From: Kutzneria kofuensis
GTDB taxonomy: Bacteria; Actinomycetota; Actinomycetes; Mycobacteriales; Pseudonocardiaceae
NCBI RefSeq assembly: GCF_014203355.1
Contig: NZ_JACHIR010000001.1
Location: 5,148,038 to 5,212,037 of the forward strand
Direction: 5' to 3'
Length of the DNA stretch: 64,000 nucleotides
The notes beneath the pieces were generated by a model. It saw only the letters and a list, made by a program, of their open reading frames with translations, was not told where the DNA came from and did not search any database. Shown in pieces: positions 44,308 through 52,238 of this stretch. The position numbers were made by a program, and so were the translations under genes. Each line of letters begins with the position of its first letter. The stretch's first letter is position 1.

Positions 44308-45456
44308 ATGGACACCAGGATCAGCCCCGACCACGAGGCGCTGCGCAAGACCGTCGAGGAGTTCGCCCGCGAGGAGGTCGCGCCGGTCATCGGCGACTTC
44401 TACGAGCGCGAGGAGTTCCCGTACGAGATCGTGGCCAAGATGGGCCGGATGGGCCTGTTCGGCCTGCCGTTCCCCGAGGAGTACGGCGGCATGGGCGGCG
44501 ACTACTTCGCGCTCTGCCTCGCCCTGGAGGAACTGGCCCGGGTCGACTCGTCGGTCGCGGTCACGCTCGAAGCGGGCGTGTCGCTCGGCGCCATGCCGAT
44601 CTATCGGTTCGGCACCGAGGAGCAGAAGCAGCAGTGGCTGCCCAAGCTCACCGCCGGCGAGGCGCTGGCCGGCTTCGGCCTGACCGAGGCCGGCGGCGGC
44701 ACCGACGCCGGCGCCACCCGCACCACCGCCAAGCTCGACGGCGACGACTGGGTGATCAACGGGTCCAAGTGCTTCATCACCAACTCCGGCACCGACATCA
44801 CCAGCGCGGTCACGGTCACGGCGGTCACCGGGCAGAAGGCCGACGGCGGCAAGGAGATCTCATCGATCATCGTGCCGTCCGGCACGCCCGGCTTCACCGT
44901 GTCGAAGAAGTACTCGAAGGTGGGCTGGAACGCCTCCGACACCCGGGAGCTGTCGTTCACCGACTGCCGGGTGCCGGCGGCCAACCTGCTCGGCGAGCGC
45001 GGTCGCGGCTACGCCCAGTTCCTGCGCATCCTCGACGAGGGCCGGATCGCCATCGCCGCGCTCGGCGTCGGCCTGGCCCAGGGCTGCGTCGACGAGTGCG
45101 TGCGGTACGTGAAGGAGCGCGAGGCCTTCGGCCACAAGATCGGCACGTACCAGGCGATCCAGTTCAAGCTGGCCGACATGGAGGCCCGGGTGCACACCGC
45201 CCGGCTGGCCTACCACCACGCCGCCGACAAGATGCTGCGCGGCGAGCCGTTCAAGCGGGAGTCCTCCATCGCCAAGCTGGTCTCGTCCAACGCGGCCATG
45301 GACAACTCGCGGGACGCCACCCAGATCTTCGGCGGCTACGGCTTCATGAACGAGTACCCGGTCGGGCGGTTCTACCGGGACGCCAAGATCCTGGAGGTCG
45401 GCGAGGGCACCAGCGAGGTCCAGCGCATGCTCATCGCCCGCGAACTGGGCCTGTAG
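44308..45456 (+). CDS. Acyl-CoA dehydrogenase (isovaleryl-CoA type, FadE19-like)
   Basis: 382-residue FAD enzyme that oxidises a short or branched acyl-CoA to the 2-enoyl-CoA. AGFGLTEAGGGTDAGATRT and SDTRELSFTDCRVPAANLLGE form the FAD/substrate sites. GRIAIAALGVGLAQGCVDECVRYVKERE leads to QIFGGYGFMNEYPVGRFYRDAKILEVGEGTSEVQRMLIAREL, the C-terminal signature. The catalytic Glu is in LEVGEGTSE. It starts 5 bases after the accA1 stop. The order accD1-accA1-dehydrogenase matches the mycobacterial leucine operon, where the dehydrogenase supplies methylcrotonyl-CoA. Confidence 0.93.
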   Translation: MDTRISPDHEALRKTVEEFAREEVAPVIGDFYEREEFPYEIVAKMGRMGLFGLPFPEEYGGMGGDYFALCLALEELARVDSSVAVTLEAGVSLGAMPIYRFGTEEQKQQWLPKLTAGEALAGFGLTEAGGGTDAGATRTTAKLDGDDWVINGSKCFITNSGTDITSAVTVTAVTGQKADGGKEISSIIVPSGTPGFTVSKKYSKVGWNASDTRELSFTDCRVPAANLLGERGRGYAQFLRILDEGRIAIAALGVGLAQGCVDECVRYVKEREAFGHKIGTYQAIQFKLADMEARVHTARLAYHHAADKMLRGEPFKRESSIAKLVSSNAAMDNSRDATQIFGGYGFMNEYPVGRFYRDAKILEVGEGTSEVQRMLIARELGL

Positions 45457-45529
45457 TCGGTCGACTACAATTGGCAACACCCGAAGGGTTTCGGCCCGCC
45501 GAACCTGGGTACTACAGTGAGGTCGGTAG

Positions 45530-45612
45530 CTAGCTCCCGCCGTGTTCCTCCCCCCTCGACATGGCGGGTTACCCCGGCGCCCCCGCTCACCCCCGTGCGG
45601 GGGCGCCGGCCT
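45530..45612 (+). ncRNA. 6C-motif RNA, copy 1
   Basis: Two stem-loops. CCCGCCGTG / CATGGCGGG (45536-45544, 45560-45568) enclose a loop containing CCTCCCCCCTC. GGCGCCCCCGC / GCGGGGGCGCC (45576-45586, 45597-45607) enclose TCACCCCCGT, followed by CCTTTGT. This is the actinobacterial 6C arrangement of C-rich loops. A -10-like TACAGT lies at 45513-45518. Remaining bases of the gap (45613-45667) hold a small GACCC/GGGTC hairpin and no gene. Function of 6C RNAs is unknown. Confidence 0.88.
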
Positions 45613-45667
45613 TTGTCCGACCCTGTGGGGTCATCACCGCAGGCGAGCGCCGGCCCTCTGTCAGGCA

Positions 45668-46465
45668 TCACCGCAGGGGCGCGCCGGCCTTCTCCTGGAT
45701 CTGCTCCCGTGGCTCGACCACCGGCACCAGCGGCTGCTCGGGCAGGTCGTGCCGGCCCGAGATGAACTCCTGGAAGCGGATCTTGAGCAGGATCAGCGGC
45801 TGCCGGTAGCGGGCCTCACGGCGAATGGCGACGCTGAGCTTGCGGGAACCGGCGCGGTAGCGCCAGCGGGCCCACGGCGAGTTCGGCCGGGCCAGCCGCA
45901 GCGCGCCGATCTCCGCCAGCGGCGGCAGCAGCAGGCCCAGCAGGCCCGTCCAGATCTTGCCCTTGAGCAGGGCGACCACCGCGAAGCCCAGGTCGATCAG
46001 CGCCACCACGGCGCCGGCCACGTGCGGCGGCAGGTTGAAGTCCGGCAGCAGGCCGTAGTCCAGCGGCCGCGCGCCCAGCAACAACAGCCCGGTCAGGCCG
46101 ACGGCGAGGAACACCGCGTCCACCGACAGCCGGCCGGCCTGGGTCCAGTAGACGTCACGCAGATGCAGGATGAGCGCGAACTCGTCGAGCACGAGGGCCG
46201 TGCCCACGCCGAACAGGCCCGCCGACCACAGCCGCCAGTCGCCGGCGTCGTCCGGGGTGGCCAGGCCGATCACGCCGCCGAGCATCATCGCCACCACGCC
46301 GAACACCACGTGGTGGATGTGCGTGCCACCGGGCGTGACGTTCCCGGGCCACCAGCGCACCTTCGCCCTGATCATCCGCACGCTGATCCTGATCAGCACG
46401 AACGCGATGACCAGGCCGAGGAAGAACCAGAGCAGGCGCTCGTGTCCGGAGTCCCAGTGGCCCAT
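45668..46465 (-). CDS. Integral membrane protein, seven or so helices
   Basis: 265 residues. Hydrophobic segments include LLWFFLGLVIAFVLIRISV, HHVVFGVVAMMLGGVIGLA, LWSAGLFGVGTALVLDEFALILHL, VDAVFLAVGLTGLLLLGA, VAGAVVALIDLGFAVVALLKG and IWTGLLGLLLPPLAEIGALRL, ending in a basic cytoplasmic tail. It has a His pair in THIHHVV and acidic DEFAL in a helix. A conserved hypothetical type in actinobacteria; function unknown. ATG 46465 was chosen because the first helix begins close behind; upstream in-frame codons lack support. Confidence 0.75.
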   Translation of the reverse strand: MGHWDSGHERLLWFFLGLVIAFVLIRISVRMIRAKVRWWPGNVTPGGTHIHHVVFGVVAMMLGGVIGLATPDDAGDWRLWSAGLFGVGTALVLDEFALILHLRDVYWTQAGRLSVDAVFLAVGLTGLLLLGARPLDYGLLPDFNLPPHVAGAVVALIDLGFAVVALLKGKIWTGLLGLLLPPLAEIGALRLARPNSPWARWRYRAGSRKLSVAIRREARYRQPLILLKIRFQEFISGRHDLPEQPLVPVVEPREQIQEKAGAPLR

Positions 46466-46677
46466 CCGCCGACCACCCTTCGCCAAGTGGTTGTTGCCGA
46501 AGGTTACGCCGGGGATGCCTTGCCGGTTGCCAGTTTGCGAACTCCCGGCCCACCGGGGTGGTTCCGAAACCGGTACTGGGGTACCCCGTGACGGACAGCA
46601 CTGGCACTGTCGTGCCTTGACGTGCGTTGAACATGACAAAATCCAAGCGGCATCGTGGGCGGCGCGGAGGTCGTGTT

Positions 46678-47346
46678 TTGCTGTACTGGTTCATGAAACG
46701 GGTTGCGGGCCGGCTGGGTCGGGCCGTGTACCGGCCCAAGGTCGAGGGCCTGGAGAACATCCCGGCGACCGGGCCGGTGATGCTGGCGAGCAACCACCTG
46801 GCGTTCGTGGACAGCATCGTCATCCCGATGGTGGTCCCCCGTCGGGTGAACTTCCTCGCCAAGGCGGAGTACTTCGAGGGCAAGGGCGTGAAGGGCGCGC
46901 TGATGCGCGGCTTCTTCGGCGGCCTCGGCCACATCCCGGTGCAGCGTGGCAGCGGCCGCGCCGCGCGGGCGGCGCTCGACACCGCGGAGGAGGTGCTGAA
47001 CAAGGGCGGCGCGTTCGCGATCTACCCGGAAGGCACCCGCTCCCTGGACGGCCGCCTGTACCGCGGGCACGCCGGCGTGGCCCGGATCGCGCTGGCCACC
47101 GGCGCCCCGGTGGTCCCGGTCGGCCTGATCGGCACCGACCAGGTGCAGAAGAACGGCCGCGGCCTGCCGCGCATCCGGCCGATGACCGTCCGCTTCGGCA
47201 AGCCGCTGGACTTCTCCCGCTACGAGGGCATGGCCGAGTCGACCATGATCCACCGCGCGGTCACCGACGAGATCATGTACGCCATCCTGGAGCTGACCGG
47301 CCAGGAATACGTGGACAGCTACCGCCCCCACCCAAAAGCGGCCTGA
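46678..47346 (+). CDS. 1-acyl-sn-glycerol-3-phosphate acyltransferase (PlsC family)
   Basis: About 222 residues. NHLAFVDS is the HX4D acyltransferase motif, FGGLGHIPVQRGSGRAA is motif II, AIYPEGTRSLDGRLYRGH is motif III, and PVVPVGLIGTDQV is motif IV. It acylates lysophosphatidate in membrane lipid synthesis. I chose TTG 46678 because GGAGG lies 7 bases before it and homologues begin LYWFMK; ATG 46633 and TTG 46627 are longer in-frame alternatives. A copy of the intergenic palindrome follows its stop. Confidence 0.9.
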   Translation: MLYWFMKRVAGRLGRAVYRPKVEGLENIPATGPVMLASNHLAFVDSIVIPMVVPRRVNFLAKAEYFEGKGVKGALMRGFFGGLGHIPVQRGSGRAARAALDTAEEVLNKGGAFAIYPEGTRSLDGRLYRGHAGVARIALATGAPVVPVGLIGTDQVQKNGRGLPRIRPMTVRFGKPLDFSRYEGMAESTMIHRAVTDEIMYAILELTGQEYVDSYRPHPKAA

Positions 47347-47374
47347 GGTAATCGCCGCCATTACCTAAACGTTG

Positions 47375-47419
47375 GGAACGGACCATTCCTACACTCCGAG
47401 TTGAGGAATGGTCCGTTCC
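47375..47419. repeat. REP-like intergenic palindrome, copy 3
   Basis: GGAACGGACCATTCCT (47375-47390) pairs with AGGAATGGTCCGTTCC (47404-47419). The inner part is ACACTC/GAGTTG with two mismatches. Nearly the same sequence as the element at 4881-4931 and again between convergent genes (acyltransferase and heme oxygenase). Confidence 0.82.
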
Positions 47420-47438
47420 GAGTCTCCGGGGTTGACGG

Positions 47439-48089
47439 TCAGGAGGCGACCAGGTACTGGGGCAGGTGCCGCTCCAGGTCGGTGAAGACCGCCGCGTTGT
47501 GCCGGTAGGCGATGCGGGACTCCTCGATGATGCGCTCCCGCTCCGCCTCGTCCCACGGCGAGGTGTTGAGCAGCTCGTGGTAGCGGGCCTTGAAGGCCTT
47601 GCGGTCCGGGATCCGGTCGAACACGTAGAACCGGGTGCCGGCGTGGTCGACGATGCCGTGCTGGCGCTCGGTCACGGCGCCGACGGCCTGCCCGCCGGAG
47701 ATGTCGCCGAGGTAGCGGGTGTAGTGGTGCGCGACGAAGCCGCCGGGCCAGGTGAAGGCGACCTCGCGTAACCGCTCGGTGTAGGCGACGGTGGCCGGGC
47801 CGGGCTCGATGATCGAGGCCCACTCCGGCCCGTACAGGTGGGCCAGGTCCTGCTCCAGCGCGGGCAGCCGGCGCAGCTCGGGGCTGGCGAACGGCCCGGC
47901 GACGGGGTCGTCGGCCATGGCGTCGGTGGCCTCTTCGAGCACCCGGTAGATGAAGTAGTGCTGGGCCACGAGCGCGGCGAAGCCGGCGAGGCTGAGCCGC
48001 TGGTCGAACAGCACGCGCACGAATTCGGCGCCGTTGGCGACCTGGTGGTCGTCCATCGTCTCGGTCCGGAGGGTCGCGGAGAAGGTCAC
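47439..48089 (-). CDS. Heme oxygenase, biliverdin-producing
   Basis: 216 residues, HmuO type. LRTETMDDHQVANGAEF carries the proximal His, and YLGDISGGQAVG the distal-helix Gly motif that bends over heme. It opens heme to biliverdin, CO and Fe2+, for iron release. GTG 48089 is the start. The upstream gene is a TetR regulator 32 bases away on the same strand, with a repeated heptamer operator at 48118-48146. Confidence 0.92.
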   Translation of the reverse strand: MTFSATLRTETMDDHQVANGAEFVRVLFDQRLSLAGFAALVAQHYFIYRVLEEATDAMADDPVAGPFASPELRRLPALEQDLAHLYGPEWASIIEPGPATVAYTERLREVAFTWPGGFVAHHYTRYLGDISGGQAVGAVTERQHGIVDHAGTRFYVFDRIPDRKAFKARYHELLNTSPWDEAERERIIEESRIAYRHNAAVFTDLERHLPQYLVAS

Positions 48090-48117
48090 GCCCCGAGTCT
48101 GCAGATCCCGACGCGGT

Positions 48118-48146
48118 GTCGTCAAGATTGTGACGACAAGTCGTCA
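48118..48146. promoter_or_regulatory. Three alternating GTCGTCA/TGACGAC heptamers upstream of heme oxygenase
   Basis: GTCGTCA (48118-48124), six bases, TGACGAC (48131-48137), AA, GTCGTCA (48140-48146): two overlapping perfect inverted repeats. They lie 29-57 bases upstream of the heme-oxygenase start, partly inside the 3' end of the TetR gene. They could bind a TetR dimer, possibly the adjacent regulator. Confidence 0.45.
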
Positions 48147-48739
48147 TAAAAAGCGCCCACTCCGCGGAGCACGAAGCGGACGGTCGACTCCACGGCGTGA
48201 TCGAGCTCGGGACCGGAGAGCTCGGCGACGGTCCGGCCGCTGATGCAGGCGGTGACCAGCCCGACCAGGGTGTCGACATCGTCGGCGGGCAGCAGCCCCT
48301 CGCGGATGCCGGCGGCGAGGATGCCGCGCAGGATCAGCTCCAGCGCGCTGACGTGCTCGACCATGTGCCGGTAGCTCTGCTCGGACATCAGCGACCGCAG
48401 CGCGGTCCCGGGCGGCAGGTGGTTGCGGGCGACGTGCCGCAGCTGGCTGCGCACGTAGGTGGCCAGCCCGTCGACCGGGTCGCGCACCTCGGCCAGCGCC
48501 GAGACCAGCTCGGCCATGTACTGCTCGGTGACGTGCTCGGCGTACGCGAGCAGCAGCGACTCCTTGTCGGCGAAGTAGTTGTACATCGCCGTGCGGCCCA
48601 CCTCGGCCGCCGCCGCGATGTCGGCGAGCGAGATCGCGTCGAAGCCGCGCTGGTACATCAGTGTCGACAGCGCCGCGAAGATCCGCTCCCGGGTGCGCTC
48701 CCGGTGTTCGCCCAACGACCTGCCGGTGATCTTCGGCAC
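48122..48739 (-). CDS. TetR-family regulator beside heme oxygenase
   Basis: 205 residues. Helix-turn-helix: RERIFAALSTLMYQRGFDAISLADIAAAAEVGRTAMYNYFADKESLL. The helical ligand domain follows (MSEQSYRHMVEHVSALELILRGILAAGI). In an operon with heme oxygenase (32-base gap) and a good candidate for its control, perhaps sensing heme. The stop lies inside the repeated heptamers. Confidence 0.88.
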   Translation of the reverse strand: MPKITGRSLGEHRERTRERIFAALSTLMYQRGFDAISLADIAAAAEVGRTAMYNYFADKESLLLAYAEHVTEQYMAELVSALAEVRDPVDGLATYVRSQLRHVARNHLPPGTALRSLMSEQSYRHMVEHVSALELILRGILAAGIREGLLPADDVDTLVGLVTACISGRTVAELSGPELDHAVESTVRFVLRGVGAFYDDLSSQS

Positions 48740-48749
48740 GTCCTCCAGG

Positions 48750-49310
48750 TTACGGGGTGGCCACCGGGCAGCTCTGCGACGGCCACGGCTTCTTGCCGGT
48801 GTCCAGGACGCGCACCTTGATCTGCTTGCTGTCGCCGCCGCCGTTGTTGGTGATGCTGGAGACGAAGGTGCAGACGATCTGGTCGACGGCGTGCTGGGTG
48901 AGCGGCTTGCCGTCGGGCGTGTACACGAACACCCAGTTGCCGCCGTCGTCGACGTACTTCGTCGCCAGGGTCGCGTCGGACGGGATGTCGCTGGTCAGGC
49001 CGCCCGCTGCCTCGGTCGCGGTCGGGCCCTGTGCCAGCGCCCGGAGCGCGTCGTCCTGCGGACTGCGGATGATCATGCCGGCGGTGGCCTTCGGGTCCAG
49101 GGTCGGCGACGGCGGCAGCGGCCGGGTCACGGCCCGCAGCGTGCCGTGGTCGAGCAGGTACACGATCAGGCTCGAGACCGCGCCCTTCGGCGCCTCCCAG
49201 CCCTGGATCACCCGGCTCGGCCGGATGCCGCAGCCCGCCACGACGGCGCCGACGAGCGCGCCGACCAGCAGCAGCGTCGCCGCGCTCAGCAACCCGTGCC
49301 GTCGGGTCAT
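48750..49310 (-). CDS. Lipoprotein with GerMN domain, two-component-operon partner
   Basis: 186 residues. Lipoprotein signal with lipobox VVAGCGIRPS. The mature part resembles the GerMN domain (GAVSSLIVYLLDHGTLRAVTRPL, then ALRALAQGPTATEAAGG and WVFVYTPDGKPLTQHAVDQIVCTF). Its ATG overlaps the kinase stop by 4 bases (ATGA). Being lipid-anchored outside the membrane next to a kinase, it may signal envelope state to it, as CseA does in streptomycetes; this is inference. Confidence 0.82.
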   Translation of the reverse strand: MTRRHGLLSAATLLLVGALVGAVVAGCGIRPSRVIQGWEAPKGAVSSLIVYLLDHGTLRAVTRPLPPSPTLDPKATAGMIIRSPQDDALRALAQGPTATEAAGGLTSDIPSDATLATKYVDDGGNWVFVYTPDGKPLTQHAVDQIVCTFVSSITNNGGGDSKQIKVRVLDTGKKPWPSQSCPVATP

Positions 49311-50752
49311 CGGGGGTCCTCACCCATGACTCGGGGCAGGCGGAGGATGAACACAGCGCCTCCTTCCGGACGGTTGGCCGCCTCCAGACTGCCATGGAGG
49401 CCGCCGACGCTGTGCAGTCGCGCGTTCTCCCACGCGATCGCCAGGCCCAGGCCGCTGCCCTCGGACCGGGTCCGGGCGAACTCGGCCTTGTAGAACCGGT
49501 CGAACACGTGCGGCAGCACCTCCGGGGCCAGGCCGGGCCCGTTGTCCATCACCCGCAGCTCGACCCAGTTGTGGTCGGCCCACAGCCGCAGTTGCACCGG
49601 CGGCGCGCCGTGCTTGAGCGCGTTGCCGACCAGGTTGGCCACGATCACGTCCAGCCGCCGCGGGTCGAGCCGGGCCACCACGCCCGCCGGCAGGTCGGCC
49701 TCGACCCGGCCGAGCCAGCCGCGCGCCCGCAGCGTGGCCCCGATCGCGCTGGCCACGTCGATGTCGTCCAGCGCCAGCTTGGCCGCGCCGGCATCGAACC
49801 GGGACACCTCCATCAGGTCCTCGACCAGCCGGGTCAGCTTGCGGGTCTCCTGGCTGACCAGCCGCGCGGCCTGACCGGCATCGTCACCGAGTTGCGGGGC
49901 CTCCTCGTCCAGCACATCCGTCACGGCGGTCATCGCGGCCAGCGGCGTGCGCAGCTCGTGGGACACGTCGGCGACGAAGCGTCGCGCGTCGGCCTCCATC
50001 CGGCGCAGCTGGCCGACGTGGTGTTCCAGCGCCGCGGCCGTGTCGTTGAACGTCCGGGCCAGCTCGGCCATCTCGTCGTTGCCGCGGACCTTCAGCCGGG
50101 CGGACAGGTCGCCCGCGCCGAGCCGTCGTGCGGTGATACCGAGCTGGCGCACCGGCCGCAGCACGCCGCGAGCGGCCAGCAGCGCGACGATCACCGCGAA
50201 CAGCGCCGAGAGCGCGCCGAACAGCCACGCGAAGCTGGCCAGGTCCTTGATCGAGTTCTGCTGGGCGGTCAGGTCCGAGACGGCGTAGATCTCCAGCCCG
50301 GACGGCTTCCAGCTGTCGTCGGTCTGCCAGGCCAGGACCGGGATGCCGATGATCATCGCGGGGTAGTTGCCGATGGTGACGCGCTGCCAGACCACGCTGC
50401 TGCCGGTGCGCATCTCCTCCCGCAGCTCGGGCGTGAGCTCCGAGAGCTCCATGCCACCCTTCGAGCGCATGTTCTGGTACACCGCCACCGCGCCGTTGCC
50501 GACGCTGAACGCCAGGCTGTCCAGCTGGTCCTGGGTCGGCGGCAGCTTGATGCCGATCGTGGACTGGTGCACCCGGCTGATCATCGGCGTCACCACGGCG
50601 TCGGTCGCGTCCTGCTCGATGACGCGGCGGGCCAGCACGTACGTCGCGCCGGACGCCGCGGCCGCGCTGATGGCGGCGATCAGCACGAACGCCACGACCA
50701 GGCGCGGCCGCAGGCCCCACGCCACTCCCAGGAAACGGCGGAGTCGGCTCAT
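49307..50752 (-). CDS. Sensor histidine kinase
   Basis: 481 residues. TM1 at about 15-40 (LRPRLVVAFVLIAAISAAAASGA), an extracytoplasmic sensor of about 130 residues, TM2 (LFGALSALFAVIVALLAA), HAMP at about 190-245, then HisKA with VADVSHELRTPLAAM and HATPase with NLVGNALKHG, MDNGPG and GSGLGLAIAWENAR. Phosphorylates the response regulator encoded just upstream (4-base overlap). Resembles CseC/AfsQ2-type kinases. Order of the operon: regulator, kinase, lipoprotein. Confidence 0.93.
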   Translation of the reverse strand: MSRLRRFLGVAWGLRPRLVVAFVLIAAISAAAASGATYVLARRVIEQDATDAVVTPMISRVHQSTIGIKLPPTQDQLDSLAFSVGNGAVAVYQNMRSKGGMELSELTPELREEMRTGSSVVWQRVTIGNYPAMIIGIPVLAWQTDDSWKPSGLEIYAVSDLTAQQNSIKDLASFAWLFGALSALFAVIVALLAARGVLRPVRQLGITARRLGAGDLSARLKVRGNDEMAELARTFNDTAAALEHHVGQLRRMEADARRFVADVSHELRTPLAAMTAVTDVLDEEAPQLGDDAGQAARLVSQETRKLTRLVEDLMEVSRFDAGAAKLALDDIDVASAIGATLRARGWLGRVEADLPAGVVARLDPRRLDVIVANLVGNALKHGAPPVQLRLWADHNWVELRVMDNGPGLAPEVLPHVFDRFYKAEFARTRSEGSGLGLAIAWENARLHSVGGLHGSLEAANRPEGGAVFILRLPRVMGEDPR

Positions 50753-51423
50753 ACCGGTCCGAACCGGTAGCCGAAGCCGCGCACGGTCTGCACGTAGAGC
50801 GGGTCGGCCGCGTTGTCCTCGATCTTGGACCGCAGCCGCTGCACGCAGGCGTCGACCAGGCGGGAGTCGCCGAGGTAGTCGTGCTCCCAGACGGCCTCCA
50901 ACAGCTGCTGGCGGCTGAGCACCCGGCCCGGCGTGCCCGACAGCTCCAGCAGCAGCCGCAGCTCGGTCGGGGTGAGGCTGATCTGCACACCGTCCTTGCT
51001 GACCACCAGCGCGGCGCGGTCGATGACCAGTTTTCCGTGCTTCTCCTGCTCGGAGCGCTCGGCGCCGGTACGACGCAGCACCGCGCGGATGCGGGCGTCC
51101 AGGACCCGCGGCTGCACCGGCTTGACCACGTAGTCGTCCGCGCCGGCCTCCAGGCCGCCGACGATGTCGAAGTCGTCGCTGCGGGCGGTGAGCATGATGA
51201 TCGGGACGTCGCCGCTGGCCCGGATCCGGCGGCACACCTCGAAGCCGTCGATGCCCGGCAGCATCAGGTCGAGCACGACGATGTCGGGCGCCTCCGCGCG
51301 CAGCCGGGTGAGACCTTCCTCACCGGACTCGGCGGCGTGGATCGTATGGCCCTGCCGGCGCAGGGCAAGTTGCAAGCCCTCACGCACTGCACGGTCGTCC
51401 TCTATCAACAGAACCCTGGACAC
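50749..51423 (-). CDS. OmpR-family response regulator
   Basis: 224 residues. Receiver domain: VLLIEDDRAVREGLQLALRR, phospho-acceptor Asp in IVVLDLMLPGIDGFEV, Thr and Lys switch residues in IIMLTARSD and ADDYVVKPV. C-terminal winged helix: SLTPTELRLLLELSGTPGRVLSRQQLLEAVW and VQTVRGFGYRFGPV. Stop overlaps the kinase start. CseB/AfsQ1-like; the neighbouring carboxypeptidase and ECF sigma factor suggest envelope-stress targets. Confidence 0.94.
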   Translation of the reverse strand: MSRVLLIEDDRAVREGLQLALRRQGHTIHAAESGEEGLTRLRAEAPDIVVLDLMLPGIDGFEVCRRIRASGDVPIIMLTARSDDFDIVGGLEAGADDYVVKPVQPRVLDARIRAVLRRTGAERSEQEKHGKLVIDRAALVVSKDGVQISLTPTELRLLLELSGTPGRVLSRQQLLEAVWEHDYLGDSRLVDACVQRLRSKIEDNAADPLYVQTVRGFGYRFGPV

Positions 51424-51513
51424 GATCGAAGATTATTCGGTTATGGTCGCGGCGACGCTGGTCGTAAGCCCCTGCCACGGGCTCTTGTAGCGAAACCATG
51501 ACGTGCCGAGGAC

Positions 51514-52101
51514 ATGGGGGTGACGTACGTGCGCCGCCGACGTGGGGGCGAGCAACTGGTCGGGCAGATGCCGGTTCGTCGCCGGGACCACGCCTACCGC
51601 CACCTGACGGTGCTGGTGGCGACCCTGCTGCTGCCGCTGGCCGCGCTGGTCACCGGCGGGGGGAGAGTGCGCGAACGGGCCTGCGAATGGGCCTTCCGGG
51701 TGCGGTATCCGTTCGAGGACCTGACCGGTCTCACGCCCGGGACGAAGGCGGCGTTCATCGCGGCGCGATGCGCCGCGCTGTGGCATGACGCCGAGCTCAT
51801 CGGCCTCACCTCCGGTCACCGAATGTACGCCGAGCAGCGCGAACTGTTCGAGGAAGCGGTGCGCAGCTACGGGTCCGAGAGTGCCGCGCGGCAGTGGGTG
51901 CTGCCACCCGAGGAGTCCTCGCATGTGCGGGGCCGCGCGCTGGACGTGCGGCCGACCGAAGGCGCTCGCTGGCTGGAGCGCAACGGCGACCGCTTCGGGC
52001 TGTATCGGACATATGCCAACGAATGGTGGCACTTCGAGTACTGGCCGGAATACCGCGGCACCGGCAGGCAGCCCCCGATGCGGCCGACTCCCGGGGGATG
52101 A
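51514..52101 (+). CDS. VanY-like D-alanyl-D-alanine carboxypeptidase (peptidase M15)
   Basis: 195 residues. One N-terminal membrane anchor (LTVLVATLLLPLAALVTGGG). Catalytic zinc motif SSHVRGRALDVRP (His and Asp) and EWWHFEYWPEY (Glu and third His) are complete. Trims the terminal D-Ala from peptidoglycan stem peptides outside the membrane. ATG 51514 or GTG 51520 (better ribosome spacing) could be the start. Divergent from the two-component system, so it may be its target. Confidence 0.85.
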   Translation: MGVTYVRRRRGGEQLVGQMPVRRRDHAYRHLTVLVATLLLPLAALVTGGGRVRERACEWAFRVRYPFEDLTGLTPGTKAAFIAARCAALWHDAELIGLTSGHRMYAEQRELFEEAVRSYGSESAARQWVLPPEESSHVRGRALDVRPTEGARWLERNGDRFGLYRTYANEWWHFEYWPEYRGTGRQPPMRPTPGG

Positions 52102-52238
52102 GCCGCGCTCACCAGCGGCGATCCGGTCATGCGTGGCTGCGCAAGATCTTTGCCGTGTGATCCAGCTCTGGATCTCTGTGACACGGCTGTGACACAGTCA
52201 CCACGGGATGCGGACACCGGTCGGCGATTGTTTGGGCC

